Below are positions 49,373 to 60,984 of a stretch of DNA of 64,000 nucleotides, one piece after another; position 1 is the stretch's first letter; each line of letters begins with the position of its first letter. Source of the stretch: Mycoplasmopsis pulmonis. Lineage in GTDB: Bacteria; Bacillota_I; Bacilli_A; Mycoplasmatales; Metamycoplasmataceae. Below the pieces are notes generated by a model that made no database searches, was not told the origin of the DNA, and saw only the letters and a list, made by a program, of their open reading frames with translations. The translations under genes and the position numbers were made by a program. The stretch spans positions 248,001-312,000 of the forward strand of contig NZ_LR215008.1 in NCBI RefSeq assembly GCF_900660575.1. Reading direction: 5' to 3'.

Positions 49373-50958
49373 TATTTACTTTCAACTAATTTAGCATATT
49401 CTTCAGGAATTGGACGGTGGTCTTTTGGATTGTAATTGGCAATTGACTTAGTAATGTTTTTAATCTCTTCAATAATGATTTTAGTAATTTCATTTCTTAA
49501 TTTAGTTGATAATTTTTTATCATTTCTAATAAGAGTTTTTAGATTTAAAGCTTTGGCATCTTTGTTAAATTTATGGATGATAGCTTTTTTAAATTTAGAT
49601 ATATACTCAAGAGGAATTGGGTTAATTAAATTTTGTTTAATAGCTAAAAATAAAATAACTTGAGTATATTGATCAATTGGGCTATATTGATCTTGTTTTA
49701 AAATTTCATAAATTTTAGATCCATTTTCCAAAATAGCTTTAGTTGAATCATCAAGATCAGAGCCAAATTGAGAAAAAGCAAGCATTTCATTATATTGAGC
49801 CAATTGAAGTTTTAATGAAGAAGTAACTTCTTTCATAGCACTTATTTGGGCACTTGAGCCAACCCTTGAAACTGAAAAACCAACATCGATGGCAGGTCTT
49901 TGTCCTGAGTTAAAAAGTGATTCTTTAGTAAAGATTTGACCATCAGTAATTGAAATAACATTGGTAGCAATATAAGCCGAAATATCACCTTGCTGAGTTT
50001 CAATTATTGGAAGGGCAGTAATTGAGCCTCCTCCATTTTCTTTGTTAACTTTAGCTGCTCTTTCAAGAAGTTGAGAGTGAAGATAAAAAACATCTCCAGG
50101 ATAGGCCTCTCTTCCAGGGGGCCTTCTTAAAAGTAGAGAAAGAGTTCTATATGCAACAGCATGTTTTGAAAGATCATCATAGACAATTAAAACATCTTGG
50201 CCAGTTTCCATGAACTCCTCAGCAATAGTTACTCCTGTATAAGGAGCTAAATATTGCATAGGACTAAGCTCACTTGCACTAGCACTAACAACGCTAGTAT
50301 ATTCCATAGCGCCATGATTTTCAAGTTTTCTAACAATTTGAGCAACTGTTGAATTTTTTTGTCCAATAGCTACATAAATACATTTAACATTTTTACCTTT
50401 TTGGTTAATTATGGCATCAATTGCAATAGCTGTTTTTCCGGTTTGTCTATCTCCTATGATAAGCTCTCTTTGACCTTTACCAATTGGAATCATTGAGTCA
50501 ATTGCTAAAATACCAGTTGAAAGAGCTTCATTAACACTCTCACGAGCCATAACCCCTGGGGCTACTCTAAAAATTTGTCTATGAATTTCTGAGTCAATTT
50601 CACCTTTTCCATCAATTGGCTCTCCTAGTGCATTAATGACTCTACCAAGAATTTCTGGACCTACTTTAATAGAAATAACTTCAAAAGTTCTTTTGGCCTC
50701 ATCACCTTCTTTTAGTAAAGTATCATTACCTAAAATAGCAACTCCAATATAGTCAATTTCAAGATTTAAAGTTAAACCATAAACACTTTCATTAAAAATT
50801 ATTAGCTCACCATTTTTGACGTTTTTAAGACCTGAAACAAGAGCAATTCCATCTCCAATAGAAATGACTTTTCCAACTTCATCATTGATTTTTTCAATTT
50901 TATAATTTCTAATTCTTTCTTTAATAATTGATGAGATGTCTTTATTTTTTAATGCCAT
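49372..50958 (-). CDS. atpA: ATP synthase F1 alpha subunit
   Basis: 528 residues. P-loop [39 protein letters not shown] with the arginine finger. Complete, in canonical operon order. Confidence 0.98.
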
Positions 50959-50960
50959 TT

Positions 50961-51500
50961 TTAGTCTCCTTTTTTAATTGATAGTGCCATTTGGTCAATT
51001 CATGAGGCCACATTGTTTCTTTGTTTAAAATCGCCAACTTGGATTTCATAGCCTGAAATTAGTTCTTTGTCAATTAAATTTAAAAGTTTTACTTCTTTTT
51101 TCAAAAAAACTGATAGTTTTTTTTCAATTTCCAATAGTTTTTTATCAGAGAGTTTTAAGGTTGTGTAGATGATCCCATTTTCAATGTTAAGTTTTTTATT
51201 AATGGTAAGAATTGCCTTTAAAAATATATTGTCAAGGTATTTAATTTTGTTATTTTCAACTGCCATTAATAAAAAATTTAAAATTAAAGGTTCAATTAAA
51301 TCAAAAATTTCTTCAATGAATTTTTTCTTGTTTTCAAGTTTAATTGAACCACTAGCTAAATATTCAACTACTTCAGGGTTGTAAGAAAAAATATTTTTGA
51401 TAATAAAAAGTTGATTCAAAAATAGTTTTTCTTTTTTTTCTTCAAAGGCAATTTGACTTAAAGCCTTTGCACTGCTTTGCACATAGTGATTGTCAATCAT
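50961..51500 (-). CDS. atpH: ATP synthase F1 delta subunit
   Basis: 179 residues; the end (…[18 protein letters not shown]) is reached only if the TGA at 51000-51002 is Trp. Helical N-terminus and the [10 protein letters not shown]-terminal block fit AtpH. Two bases before the atpA ATG. Confidence 0.95.
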
Positions 51501-51512
51501 AGTTTTGTCCTT

Positions 51513-52055
51513 TTATTTTTCTGAATCAAAACTGATGTCATCGATGATTTTTTTTTCGTAGTTGCTATCAATTTCTTTAATCAATATTTTCTTAGCAATG
51601 ATAGTAGCTGCATCAATTATTTCTTCTCTTGATGTTCTAAGAAACTCTTCTTCTTTTCTCTTGATTTCTAATTGGGCTTTTTTAAGAATTTCCTCAGATT
51701 TTTTTTGAGCGCTCATTTTGTAATTTATAACAATTAATTCAGCATCTCTTTTTGAGCTATTGATTATCTCGCTTGCTTGTTCTCTGGCTTCATTTAATTT
51801 TTTATTCGACTCTTCAAGATTTTCAAGTGATTGTTGTTTTAGCTTGTTAGCTGCATCAATGTTATCTTGAATGTATTGTTTTCTTTTTTTAATATTTTTT
51901 CTAATAGGTTTATAAAAAAAATAAGTTAAAAAGAAAATTGAAATTACAAGTGCTGCTAAAGTAGCTAGCATCAAAGGAATTGATGGAAATAATCTATAAA
52001 ATTTTTCTGTTAATTCCTCATTGTAATTTGTAAGTAAGTTAGCTCCAAAATTCAT
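51513..52055 (-). CDS. atpF: ATP synthase F0 b subunit
   Basis: 180 residues: a membrane helix at about 29-50, then a long charged coiled coil forming the peripheral stalk. No lipobox, unlike the lipoprotein-type AtpF of M. pneumoniae. It overlaps atpE by one base. Confidence 0.95.
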   Translation of the reverse strand: MNFGANLLTNYNEELTEKFYRLFPSIPLMLATLAALVISIFFLTYFFYKPIRKNIKKRKQYIQDNIDAANKLKQQSLENLEESNKKLNEAREQASEIINSSKRDAELIVINYKMSAQKKSEEILKKAQLEIKRKEEEFLRTSREEIIDAATIIAKKILIKEIDSNYEKKIIDDISFDSEK

Positions 52056-52333
52056 TAGTAAACAAACACTAATAAAATAGCAATAATAAATGAATATAGT
52101 GAAGCTGATTCACTAATTGCCATACCAATAATCATTAAAGATCTAATTTTTTTAATAGCTTCAGGGTTTCTTCCAACAGCCTCAGCCGCTCTTCCAGCCG
52201 AAAGTCCTTGTCCTAGTCCTGTACCAAAGTTACCAATAGAAGCTAGCCCAGCTCCTACTGCAACTAATCCAGCTCCAGTTGTTGCACTAGCTGGGTCATT
52301 TTTTAAAGCAAGTAATGAAATTATATTTTCCAT
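52055..52333 (-). CDS. atpE: ATP synthase F0 c subunit
   Basis: 92 residues, two membrane helices joined by the GRNPEA polar loop; the ion-binding carboxylate is Glu75 in ISESASLY. A longer N-terminus than the typical ~75-residue c subunit. RBS AAGGAG. Confidence 0.97.
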   Translation of the reverse strand: MENIISLLALKNDPASATTGAGLVAVGAGLASIGNFGTGLGQGLSAGRAAEAVGRNPEAIKKIRSLMIIGMAISESASLYSFIIAILLVFVY

Positions 52334-52383
52334 GTTGTTCTCCTTAAATATTTTAAATAATCTTAATTTTTTAAATTCTAAAC

Positions 52384-53196
52384 TTAAATTTTATTTTGTT
52401 TCCTTTTTAATTGTGAAAAAGAAAATATTTTTTTAGAAAAGTTAAATTTACTTTGTTTTTTTCTTAGTTCTTTTTCATCAATTTCGCTTGATCAATAAAC
52501 AATTGATAGTAATGTAAAGACATAAGCTTGGATAATGGCGCCAAAAAGGTCAAAATACAAGTGAAATAAAGGTGTAAAAAATGGTGCCAATACTAAAAGT
52601 TGATTTTGACTTCCACTAATTTGGCCTCAAAGATAACCTAAAAAAGTGTAAAACAAAAACACAACAGTACTTCCACCTATGATGTTTCCAAAAATACGAA
52701 CAGAAAGTGAAAGAAGCGGTATAAAATGACCTATTAAATCTAATGGATTAATGATGTTAAAAATAATTTTTACTTTTCTATTTGCAAATTTAAAAACAGT
52801 AATTCCAATTCATGAAATAAGGGCCAAAGTTAGTGGAACTGAATAAGAAGTTACAATTGGCTCTAATCCAATTAAAGAGATTAAATTTCCTATTAATAAA
52901 AAAGTAATTAAAGAGAAAAAATAAGCTCCTGATCTTTTTAATTTATTTTCACTTGCATCATCAAAGGTTGATTGAAAAGCTCCAACATATTCTTCAGCAA
53001 TTAAAACAACTCCTTTGGGTACTTCTTTATAGTTTTGTTTTCTAACTTTAAAATAAACTACAAGAGAAATAATAATGATGATTAAAGTTGTAATAAAAAG
53101 TGAAAACAACTGTGGATGTTCTCAAGATCATAGGCTTGTTGTAAAGCTTGGATTTTTGTTTTTTGGCTCACTTTGAGCACTAAGAAACATTTTCAT
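52384..53196 (-). CDS. atpB: ATP synthase F0 a subunit
   Basis: 270 residues with many TGA-Trp codons. Multi-pass membrane protein; LSLSVRIFGNIIGG has the essential Arg of the proton path. Start chosen at the first Met, 12 bases after GGAGG; the second Met two codons later is possible. Overlaps atpI. Confidence 0.95.
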
Positions 53197-53629
53197 TACT
53201 AACTTTTTTCCTCCTATTTTTTATGGCATTGATAATTAAATCTAGGATTATAGCACTAAAAATAATTAATGTTGAAGCTATGTATCAAAACAAATTTATT
53301 GGAGAGCTCATTTGTCCAACAAGTGTGCTTTGATTTTGAGAATACTTTTTATTAATAAAAATTATTAAAATCAAAGCAATACATAAAATAAAAGTCTTGA
53401 TGTAAAAATGAACTAGATGTTTAGTTTTTACAAAGGAGTTTTTTTCATTAATTGTTCATTTAGTAGTTATTATCTCCGAGATAAAAAAACCAACAACATT
53501 TAAAAAACCACCAATAAATCAACCCAAAAATCAATAGTATTTAATCTCTGGTATAAAAGCAAAAATTATCAAAAAAATAGAGGTGCTTAGTCAAATAATT
53601 ATTGATAGAATTTTTACTCTTTTTGACAT
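53180..53629 (-). CDS. atpI: ATP synthase AtpI/UncI-like protein
   Basis: 149 residues, four predicted membrane helices, several TGA-Trp codons. First gene of the atp operon, overlapping atpB by 17 bases. Sequence is weakly conserved (WFIGGFLNVVGFF in TM2); the call rests on position and topology. In other bacteria AtpI helps c-ring assembly. Confidence 0.8.
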
Positions 53630-53695
53630 AATTTTCCAATTAAATTTAAAGGCACACACTCATGCCTGTTTGTTATTTTACTCCTATTTTTTTAA

Positions 53696-53738
53696 AAAGA
53701 AAAAAAGATTTTAAAGTCCTATTTCTTTTAAAATCTTT
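53696..53738 (-). terminator. Terminator of the 53767-54627 gene
   Basis: Stem AAGATTTTAAA / TTTAAAATCTT with T-run on the minus strand, between this gene and the atp operon leader. Confidence 0.8.
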
Positions 53739-53766
53739 GACTTTTATTTATGAGAAAAAGCTTTAT

Positions 53767-54627
53767 TTAAACAACTTTATTAATACGTTCTTGGATAATT
53801 TTTTCAATTTCTTTTTTTTCTTTAATGTCACTTTCAATAGATTTTTTTAACTCTCCAATAGTCATGTTGTCATCAAAGTTATATTTTTTTAAATTTTGAG
53901 CAAGATTAAAAAGTTCTAGAGAATGAAGAGTAACTGATCTTTTAAATGAGCGTAGTTTAACAATTTGGTTGAATCTATTATTTACAATTTCAGGGTGCAA
54001 AGATAAAAATTGTAATCTCAAAACATCATCTTCGGAGTACTCTGCTAATTCATTTAAAAGTTTTTGTTGCTCTTCGAAAGTTAATAAATTTGTTATTTTT
54101 CAATTATTAATTAAAAGTAAAAAACCACAAAAAGAAGCAAGAGCTCCATCTTGATCAAGGCCATATTTTTTAATTTCCATTTCAGAGTATTCTTTGGCTA
54201 CTAAAGTTTTTAAAAAACTAAAGTAGCTCTTTTTAAATTCATGTTTAGTTAGAGCTAAAAGTGAAACTTCTTCACTATGAAAAATTGAACTTACGCTAAT
54301 GTTGGGACCAAAAAATTCACTAAGTAAAGTTTTTTCTAAATTAGGAGCAAAAGCTAGAAAGTTAATTTTTTCAAAATCTAAGCTTTGCATAATTGAAAAA
54401 ATATCATCTTTTAATTTTTCTTTTAAATCAGATGCAATTTTTTCATAGGTTTTATTTTGTCTAAAATCAACTATTGTAGTTTTGTGATTAAAAACATTGT
54501 GATTGTCAAAATAACCAATTGTATAGGCAAAAGGGATAGCTCTTTTTGACTTAAATCTCTTATTTCTAAATTTAAAAGTTGATCTTATTGCTTCAAAATC
54601 AATATAAATATCTAGGACACTTTTCAT
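53767..54627 (-). CDS. Hypothetical protein, possible RNase H-fold/DEDD nuclease-like
   Basis: 286 residues, one TGA-Trp. Starts MKSVLDIYIDFEAIRS, where DFEA resembles motif I of DEDD exonucleases (DxE); a KINFLAFAP strand and a helical C-terminus rich in Lys/Glu follow. Other DEDD motifs are not clear, so the nuclease idea is weak. A TATAAT lies about 20 bases before the ATG with no RBS. Own terminator; upstream of atpI. Confidence 0.6.
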
Positions 54628-54831
54628 ATTTAATACAATTATTATATATTTTTAATTAAATTTAAAAGTTATTTTAGTTGCCAAAGATTCTAAGATGTGA
54701 TATCATTTTATGGCTTGAACTTTTGATTTTGGTGTTTAAAAATAATTACCAATTTATTTAGAAATCTTAATTTTAATAAAACAAAAATTACTAGAAATTA
54801 ACTCTATAATATATTTTAGGAGCTTTATTTT

Positions 54832-55119
54832 ATGAATACAACAAAAGACAAAACGCTATGATTCATTAGAAAAACAATTGCCTCTTCGATTTCCCTTTCG
54901 GCTTCATTAATTGCAATTTGGTATTCACTTCCTATTGAATTAGGAACCAAAAGAAATCAAAGCTTTAGTCAAAGCGAATCACTTGAATTTGAAATTGAAA
55001 GATTAGAAAAAAACTATCAAGAAAAATTACAAAAAAAACAAGAATTAGCTAGTATAGACCCCAATCAAAAGTTCCCTAATATTTTAAAAAACTTAATTAG
55101 CAGAAAAAAGAACTACTAA
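54832..55119 (+). CDS. Small single-pass membrane protein
   Basis: 95 residues, one TGA-Trp. N-terminal membrane helix (about residues 12-32: IASSISLSASLIAIWYSLP), then a charged coiled-coil segment (FEIERLEKNYQEKLQKKQ). TATAAT and TAGGAG lie at normal distances before the ATG. Function unknown; conserved type not recognised. Flanked by a terminator. Confidence 0.75.
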
Positions 55120-55148
55120 TTTTTATAGTAGATATTTATCTTAAAAAA

Positions 55149-55188
55149 TAAGTGCCTTGCATTAAAAAAGCTGGCACTTATTTTTTTT
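55149..55188. terminator. Bidirectional terminator
   Basis: TAAGTGCC / GGCACTTA stem, 16-base loop, T-run on both strands; between convergent genes. Confidence 0.8.
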
Positions 55189-55192
55189 AAAG

Positions 55193-55555
55193 TTAATTAT
55201 TTAAATAAGCCTCTAGAGCTATTTTGCCTGAATTTAAATAAGCTCTCATTAAAAGTCCTTTTCCTAATTTAACTCCTCCAAAGTATCTTATTGAGACAAT
55301 AAGAACATTTGAGAGATTATGCTTTGAAATTAAATTTCAAAGAGGCAAGCCCGCACTTCCTTTAGGTTCTTTGTCATCACTATAGCCTGAATTTAAAAAT
55401 CCTTGATCATCACGAAAAACAAAAGCGCTGCAAATATGTGAGGCTTTTTTGTGCTGTTTTTTTAAATCTTCAATGATTTTACTAACTTGAGCTTTAGAGT
55501 TAATTTCAAAGACTTTGCTATAAAACTTTGATTTTTTAATTTCATATAATTGCAT
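55193..55555 (-). CDS. YigZ/IMPACT family protein
   Basis: 120 residues, one TGA-Trp. KKSKFYSKVFEI, KKASHICSAFVF, YSDDKEPKGSAGLPL and SIRYFGGVKLGKGLLMRAY are the IMPACT N-domain blocks. This is the N-terminal domain only; the typical ~200-residue YigZ C-terminal domain is missing. 13 bases after the deoB stop, no RBS, so read from the deoB transcript. Confidence 0.85.
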
Positions 55556-55568
55556 GGCTAGTTAAGCT

Positions 55569-56756
55569 TTATTTTAGTTTATCTCAAATATCCTCACCAG
55601 TTTCAATAGTTTTTAAACCAAAGTTTCTTGCAACAATATTTCCACTTGTGCCTAGTCCCAAAAGAGTTTTTAAATAGCTAGGATTTTTAAATGCTTTTGA
55701 ATAAACAATTAATGGAAGAGCCTCTCTAGTATGACTTGATCCTGGAAAAGTTGGATCATTTCCATGATCTGCTGTAATTATTAATAGATCATCATCACTT
55801 AAAACTTCAAGAAGCTCTCCTAATTTTTTATCAAAAGAGTCAATGTTTTTTCCATATCCAATTACATCTCTTCTATGTCCATAGTGTGAGTCAAATTCAA
55901 CTAAGTTAACAAAAACAAATTGATTTTCTTTTTTAGTTTTTGCAATTTCAATGGCCACATCCATATTTTCAACATCACTAGCTGGAGGATAGACTTTATC
56001 TATTGCTTGTCCTACAAAAATGTCATTGATTTTACCAACTGCTATTGTTTGAATTTTTGCTTTTTGAAGTGAGTTTAAAAGAGTTTCAGAAGGTTTATTT
56101 GCATAGTCATGACGATTAAAAGTTCTTGTATAACTTCCGTTTTGTCCAACATAGGGCCGAGCTATTACTCTAGCTACATTTCAAATGCTTTTTGAAGAAC
56201 AAATTTGTCTTGCAGCTTTTGCATAGCGATAGAGATTTTCAAGTCCCATGTGCTCTTCATGGCCACAAATTTGTAAAGTTGAATCAGGGGAAGTATAGAC
56301 AATAATTTCATTATTTTCTATTTCTCTATGAGCCAATCTTTTTAAAATTTCAGTTCCACTTGCATTTTCATTGCCAATAATTTTTCTTCCATCAAAGGCT
56401 TTTTCTAGTTCTTTAATTAGCTCATCAGGAAAGCCTTTTTCAATAAAATTGGGATTTGCCACTTTTGTTTGAATTCCCATCATTTCTCAATGACCAGCTA
56501 GGGTGTCTTTTGCATTTGATTTTGCAAAGATTTTTCCAACATAAGCCTGTGGTTTAAGATCTTCATTTTTATCTTTTAAACTCACAAGAGCTTCAATACC
56601 TAATTTTTTTAGATTAGGTATTTGAAGATCATAATTTTGTCAAACATGTAAAAACGTGTTTGCCCCATTATCTCCAAAGCTCTCTTGCTTTTGGTCTTTT
56701 CCAATTCCCATAGAATCAGCTACTATCATAAAAACATTTTTAAATTTTTTAACCAT
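55569..56756 (-). CDS. deoB: Phosphopentomutase
   Basis: 395 residues, TGA-Trp codons. Interconverts ribose-1-P/deoxyribose-1-P and the 5-phosphates in nucleoside breakdown. DSMGIGKDQ, GHWEMMGI, NASGTEIL, YTSPDSTLQICGHEE, RVIARPYVG, NRHDYANKP and ITADHGNDPTFPGSSHTRE (metal site) are DeoB blocks. Weak RBS; 10 bases after the dCMP deaminase stop. Confidence 0.95.
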
Positions 56757-56766
56757 CTTAGTCTCT

Positions 56767-57231
56767 TTATTTTATTTCAATATTTATTTGTTTAATTTGT
56801 CTTGTTTTAATGCTGCTTTCTTTAAAGATTTTTCTACTAATTCAAGCATCTTCTGTATCATGATAAAAATCTTGTTCATAGACAATTTCTTTAATTCCAG
56901 TTTGAGTTATTGTTTTTGCACAATTTGAACAAGGAAAAAGAGTTGTATAAAGAACTGCATTTTCTAGAAGAGTTGTTGTATTTAAAATAGCATTTAATTC
57001 AGCGTGGATGACATAGGCATATTTTTTATCTTTTTCATTTTCTGCATCTTTTGATCAAGGAAAAAAATCATTTCCTAAAGGCATTCCGTTGTAGCCAAGG
57101 GCTATAACTCTTTTTTTGTCATTAATAATACAAGCTCCAACTCTTGTATTGGGGTCTTTTGATCTTAGTGAACTAACTTTAGCCAAAAGCATAAAATATT
57201 CATCTCAATCAATAATTTTTTCTTTTTCCAT
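56767..57231 (-). CDS. dCMP deaminase (ComEB-like)
   Basis: 154 residues, three TGA-Trp. Zinc deaminase with HAELNAI and PCSNCAK; makes dUMP for thymidylate synthesis. TATAAA box close to the ATG, no RBS: possibly leaderless. Upstream of deoB, so a small nucleotide-salvage operon (dCMP deaminase-deoB-yigZ). Confidence 0.93.
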
Positions 57232-57327
57232 GTTTTTATTTTATATAAAATTAATTTGTTTAAGAAAATAAGCTTTAAAAAAATAAAAAAATTGATAAAA
57301 ATTATAAAAAATATGTTATTCTATCAA

Positions 57328-57453
57328 TTAGCTTACCATTAGTTGGTAGGTTTAAACTAAAGAGTATAATAGTTTAAACGTCTGCGGAATTTTAATTATT
57401 CTTTCCCATGGCTAACTTTGTGGTGTTTCTATTTTTTAGAAACACTTTTTTTT
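57328..57453 (+). ncRNA. Candidate structured small RNA, family not recognised
   Basis: About 125 bases with several hairpins: TTACCA/TGGTAG near the start, a GTTTAAAC / GTTTAAAC stem (57350-57380), GGAA/TTCC, and a strong terminator GTGTTTCT / AGAAACAC (57423-57445) with eight T. It is richer in G and C than its flanks, has no ORF and ends ~195 bases before the next gene. I do not see 4.5S, tmRNA, RNase P or riboswitch signatures. Flanks 57232-57320 and 57460-57637 are plain AT-rich DNA. Confidence 0.5.
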
Positions 57454-57648
57454 ATTTAAAAAGCTACATTTACTGTTAATTTACAAAAAAGCGATTTTTT
57501 AGTACTAGTTATTGGCATTTGTTAATAAAAATAAATTAAAATAAATAGATTTTTTTAGTTAAAATTTATATAAATATTAAATTTGTAATTTAAATGACTA
57601 AAATTTTCAAATTTTATTGTTGGTATATTTTGTAATTTAGGAGAATCA

Positions 57649-60600
57649 ATGAGAAGGTTTTATTGTTTATATTCAAAAACTAATGTCCCATATCACTGAA
57701 TATTACAAGAAGTAAAGTCAAATCCCATTGGTTATTTTAAATCAAGACTAGACTGTATCGACTATTTTATTGATAATTACGCTACTAAAACTAAAGCAAT
57801 CATTTGATTTCATAATGACTTAAAAATTTTTGAAGGTTCACTTAAAAACATTGCTGGCAAAGATGGACAAAATCTCTATGAAATTGTAATTGACAAATTT
57901 CAAATGAAAAAACACAAAAATGAAATTGTTGAAAAAGAAACAAATGAAGTTTATAATGAATTTTTTATTGATCCAAAAACTAAAAAAAGAATTGAGTATA
58001 AAAAACGTAAAAAATGAATTGGAACCAAAGAATATATTCTTGAAATCAATAACTCAGATCCTGAAAAAGAATATTTTCAACCTCAAAAAACTAGTTATGA
58101 TAGTGGTCTAGTAGACATTCCGTTGTTTTATTACAATAATAAAAACTCACAAACCCAAAATCAAAAAACCACTCAAGTTAATAAATCATCTCAAGAAAAA
58201 ACTAATAAAGAATTAAATATGAAAAGCTCTTCAATTACAAAAGAAATTAATCAATCTGCAGAATCAAAAACTACTTCACAAAACCAAGATCTTAGTTTAA
58301 ATGAGCAAAACAATTTAAACCAAAGCTCTGTTACTAGCCAAAATACTTTTGAAGCTACTAGCTCTAGTTTTAATCAAATGCCTAACTTTGACACTAGTCA
58401 AACTAGTGCTCAAACTATTAGCCCAGCTCCAAATCAAAATCTTAGTCAAACTAATGAGGTCACTCCAAGTCCAGTTGTTGATTTTTCACAAACAAGTATT
58501 TTTGGACATGGAAATGATTTTAATCAATTCAATAGTTTTACTATAAATCAAAAAAGAAACTCAAGCTCTAGTGAAAAGACAAATCCAGATACAAGTGAGT
58601 TTAAAAATCAATACAATCTTGAAAATGAGCTAGAGTTTAAAAACAAAGATTTTATGGACAAAAAAGATCAACATGTTGAATCTTTTTTCAAAAGCTTTGA
58701 AAGCCAACTTCAAGAAAAAGCTAAAGATTTAGAAAATGAAAATAAAAGCAATTTTACTAAACTAGAAAAAGAACTTCAAGAAATTCAAGAAAAAAATAGA
58801 AAGCTTGAAGAAGAAAATAGACTTAAAAATCTTGAAATTGAAAAAGACTATATTAATTTTCAAAATGAGCTTGATCAACTTGAAGCTAGCGCTGAATTAG
58901 AAAATCAAAAAGAAAAACAAGAACTTTTAAAAAGCCAACTTCATTTATATCAAGAACAAATCAAGGAAATCGAAAGAGAACAAGAAGAGTTTTTGAAAAA
59001 TCAAGAAATAGAAAAATTGAGATTAATTGAAGAACAAGAAAATCAAATATATGAACAAGAAGAGCTTTATAACCAACTTGAAGAGAATTTAAAAATTGAA
59101 TATGAAAATGCACTTTTAAATTACTATCAAAATCTTTATGAGCAATCTCTTCAAAATCAATCTCAAGCAATGTATCAAGAATTTCAAGCTTTTACCCAAG
59201 ATCAAATTAATGCTTTTAATCAAGAGATGAATTGAAGATTTAATGAGTGACAAGCAGCTCTACTTGAACAGCAACATGAGCTTTATCGAAGAGAGATGCA
59301 ACTTCAACAATATATTTATAATCAGCAACTTGTAATAGAGGAACAAAGAACACTCTTTGAGCAACAAAAAAATCAAATATTACTTGAAAGAAATTTGTTT
59401 TTCCAACAACAATATCAACAAAAACAATTTTATCCAACAAATCCAAATCCTAATATTCAGATTGATAATTATTTATCAGAAGAAAAACAACCTAGTAATA
59501 TAATTTATAATCAAAGTAATAATGACAATTCAATGTTTAGCATATACAATGAACCAGATATAATTTATTATGAAGATCCAAATGATCAAGCCAATACTGA
59601 AGAGGAGATAATGTCTAAAGCAAATCAAAACTACAATCCCAATAATATTAACAATAACGGATATGGCCAAAATCCAAGTTTTCCAAATCAACAGCCAAAT
59701 CAACAAATGAACAATCAATATGTTGAAGCTCAATATGCAACTGGAGAAATTCATAATCCTTATGTAACAAACCAACATCCAAATCCAAGTGCTCCAATGC
59801 CAAATTTTGCTCAGAGTCAAAATTTTGTAAATCCTTTTGTTCAACCTCAGCCTCAAGCTCCTAGATTAGTAAATCAACCAATGCCAAATCCTTTTACAAG
59901 AACAGAGCAATTTAATTACAATCCATATGCTCAAGCTCCTTCTATGCAAAGTCCTACTCAAAATATGGCCAACCCTTTTGTAGCTCCTACTCAAAACATG
60001 GCCAACCCTTTTGCAAGAGCAACCCAAAGTTTAGCCAATCCTTATAGCCAAGTAAGTCCAAGGCCTTCTTTTCAAGGTTTAAATACTATTTATGAAGCTC
60101 CTCTTACTAGTGTTTCACAAAATTCTCCTTTGCTAGATACAATTACAATTGATTCAACTCTAGAGGTAATTAAACACAAAGAATCTCAATTAAAAGAGAT
60201 GAAAAAGCAAGAGATTTTATCAAGAGAAAAAAGACTTAGAGAAATCAAAGAAAATGAAAAGTTAATTTTTGAAGCTAAAAAAGAAGAGCTAAGAAGAGCT
60301 GAAGAAAGAGTTAAATCTCTTTTAGAACAAGAAAAGCAAAACTATGAAACTAAAAAAGAAACAATCAAAGAGCAAGAATACAAAGTTCGTCAACTAATTT
60401 CAGATGAAATTAAAGAATATGAACAAAGAACTAAAGAACTTGAATTTGCAAAAGTTGAACTAGAAAACAAACTAAGAGCCCAAGAGCGTGAAACAAGTGA
60501 GCTTAGAGATGATTTTCAAAAATATAAAGAAAACTTAGAAAATTCTCAAAGAACAACTCAACAAGTTTATAGACCTCAAAACCCTGATGTCAAACCAGTT

Positions 60601-60717
60601 TATTCAAGTATTGTAGATGGTCAAAAAATTAAAGAACATGACAAAGATGGAATTACTAAAACTTATGTAATTAATCCAATTGAAAATTACACAACTAACA
60701 AAAAGTATGTTCTTTAA
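57649..60717 (+). CDS. Large coiled-coil, Gln/Asn/Pro-rich protein, cytoskeleton-like candidate
   Basis: 1022 residues, three TGA-Trp codons; RBS TAGGAG. Residues 1-160 are a unique folded-looking domain. 160-330 is Ser/Thr/Gln/Asn-rich. 330-600 is a long Glu/Lys/Gln coiled coil. 600-840 is Asn/Pro/Gln-rich with ANPF/NPY repeats (PTQNMANPF twice, TQSLANPY; 59950-60050). 840-990 is a second coiled coil (ELRRAEERVKSLLEQE). This layout resembles cytadherence/cytoskeletal proteins of mycoplasmas (HMW/P65-like), but no homologue is recognised. The frame is stopped by TAA at 60715-60717 and continues in frame (see next entry). Confidence 0.85.
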
Positions 60718-60948
60718 TCAAAAGAAAACATTGAACAAAAACCTTTAGATGAATCTCTTTACATTCCAGATCATGTAATTGCAAATGAAGATGAAGAATC
60801 AATTCAAAAAAATTGGGTTAAAGTAGAAGAAAAAACTAAAGAACCTGAAAAAGTTTCAAAAATTTTATATTGAGCACTAGGATTTTCTTTACTTGTTCTA
60901 ATTGGAGCTATTGCACTTTTAGTTTTATTTATGCTAAACGTAATTTAA
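60718..60948 (+). pseudogene. In-frame C-terminal continuation with a membrane anchor, cut off by a TAA
   Basis: 76 codons without ATG/GTG/TTG start plus RBS, in the same frame as the preceding gene. It encodes an acidic linker and a hydrophobic segment of about 22 residues (LYWALGFSLLVLIGAIALLV) near the end, stop TAA 60946-60948. A CAA-to-TAA change at 60715 is the simplest way to restore one protein of about 1099 residues with a C-terminal membrane anchor. Confidence 0.8.
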
Positions 60949-60984
60949 TAGCAAAAATCTAAAAACTAAAAATTTAAAAAACCA

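Noticed and set aside
57328-57453. Identification as 4.5S RNA, tmRNA or purine riboswitch
   Set aside because: The GGAAGNAGC loop of SRP RNA, the tRNA-like ends of tmRNA and the purine aptamer core are absent.
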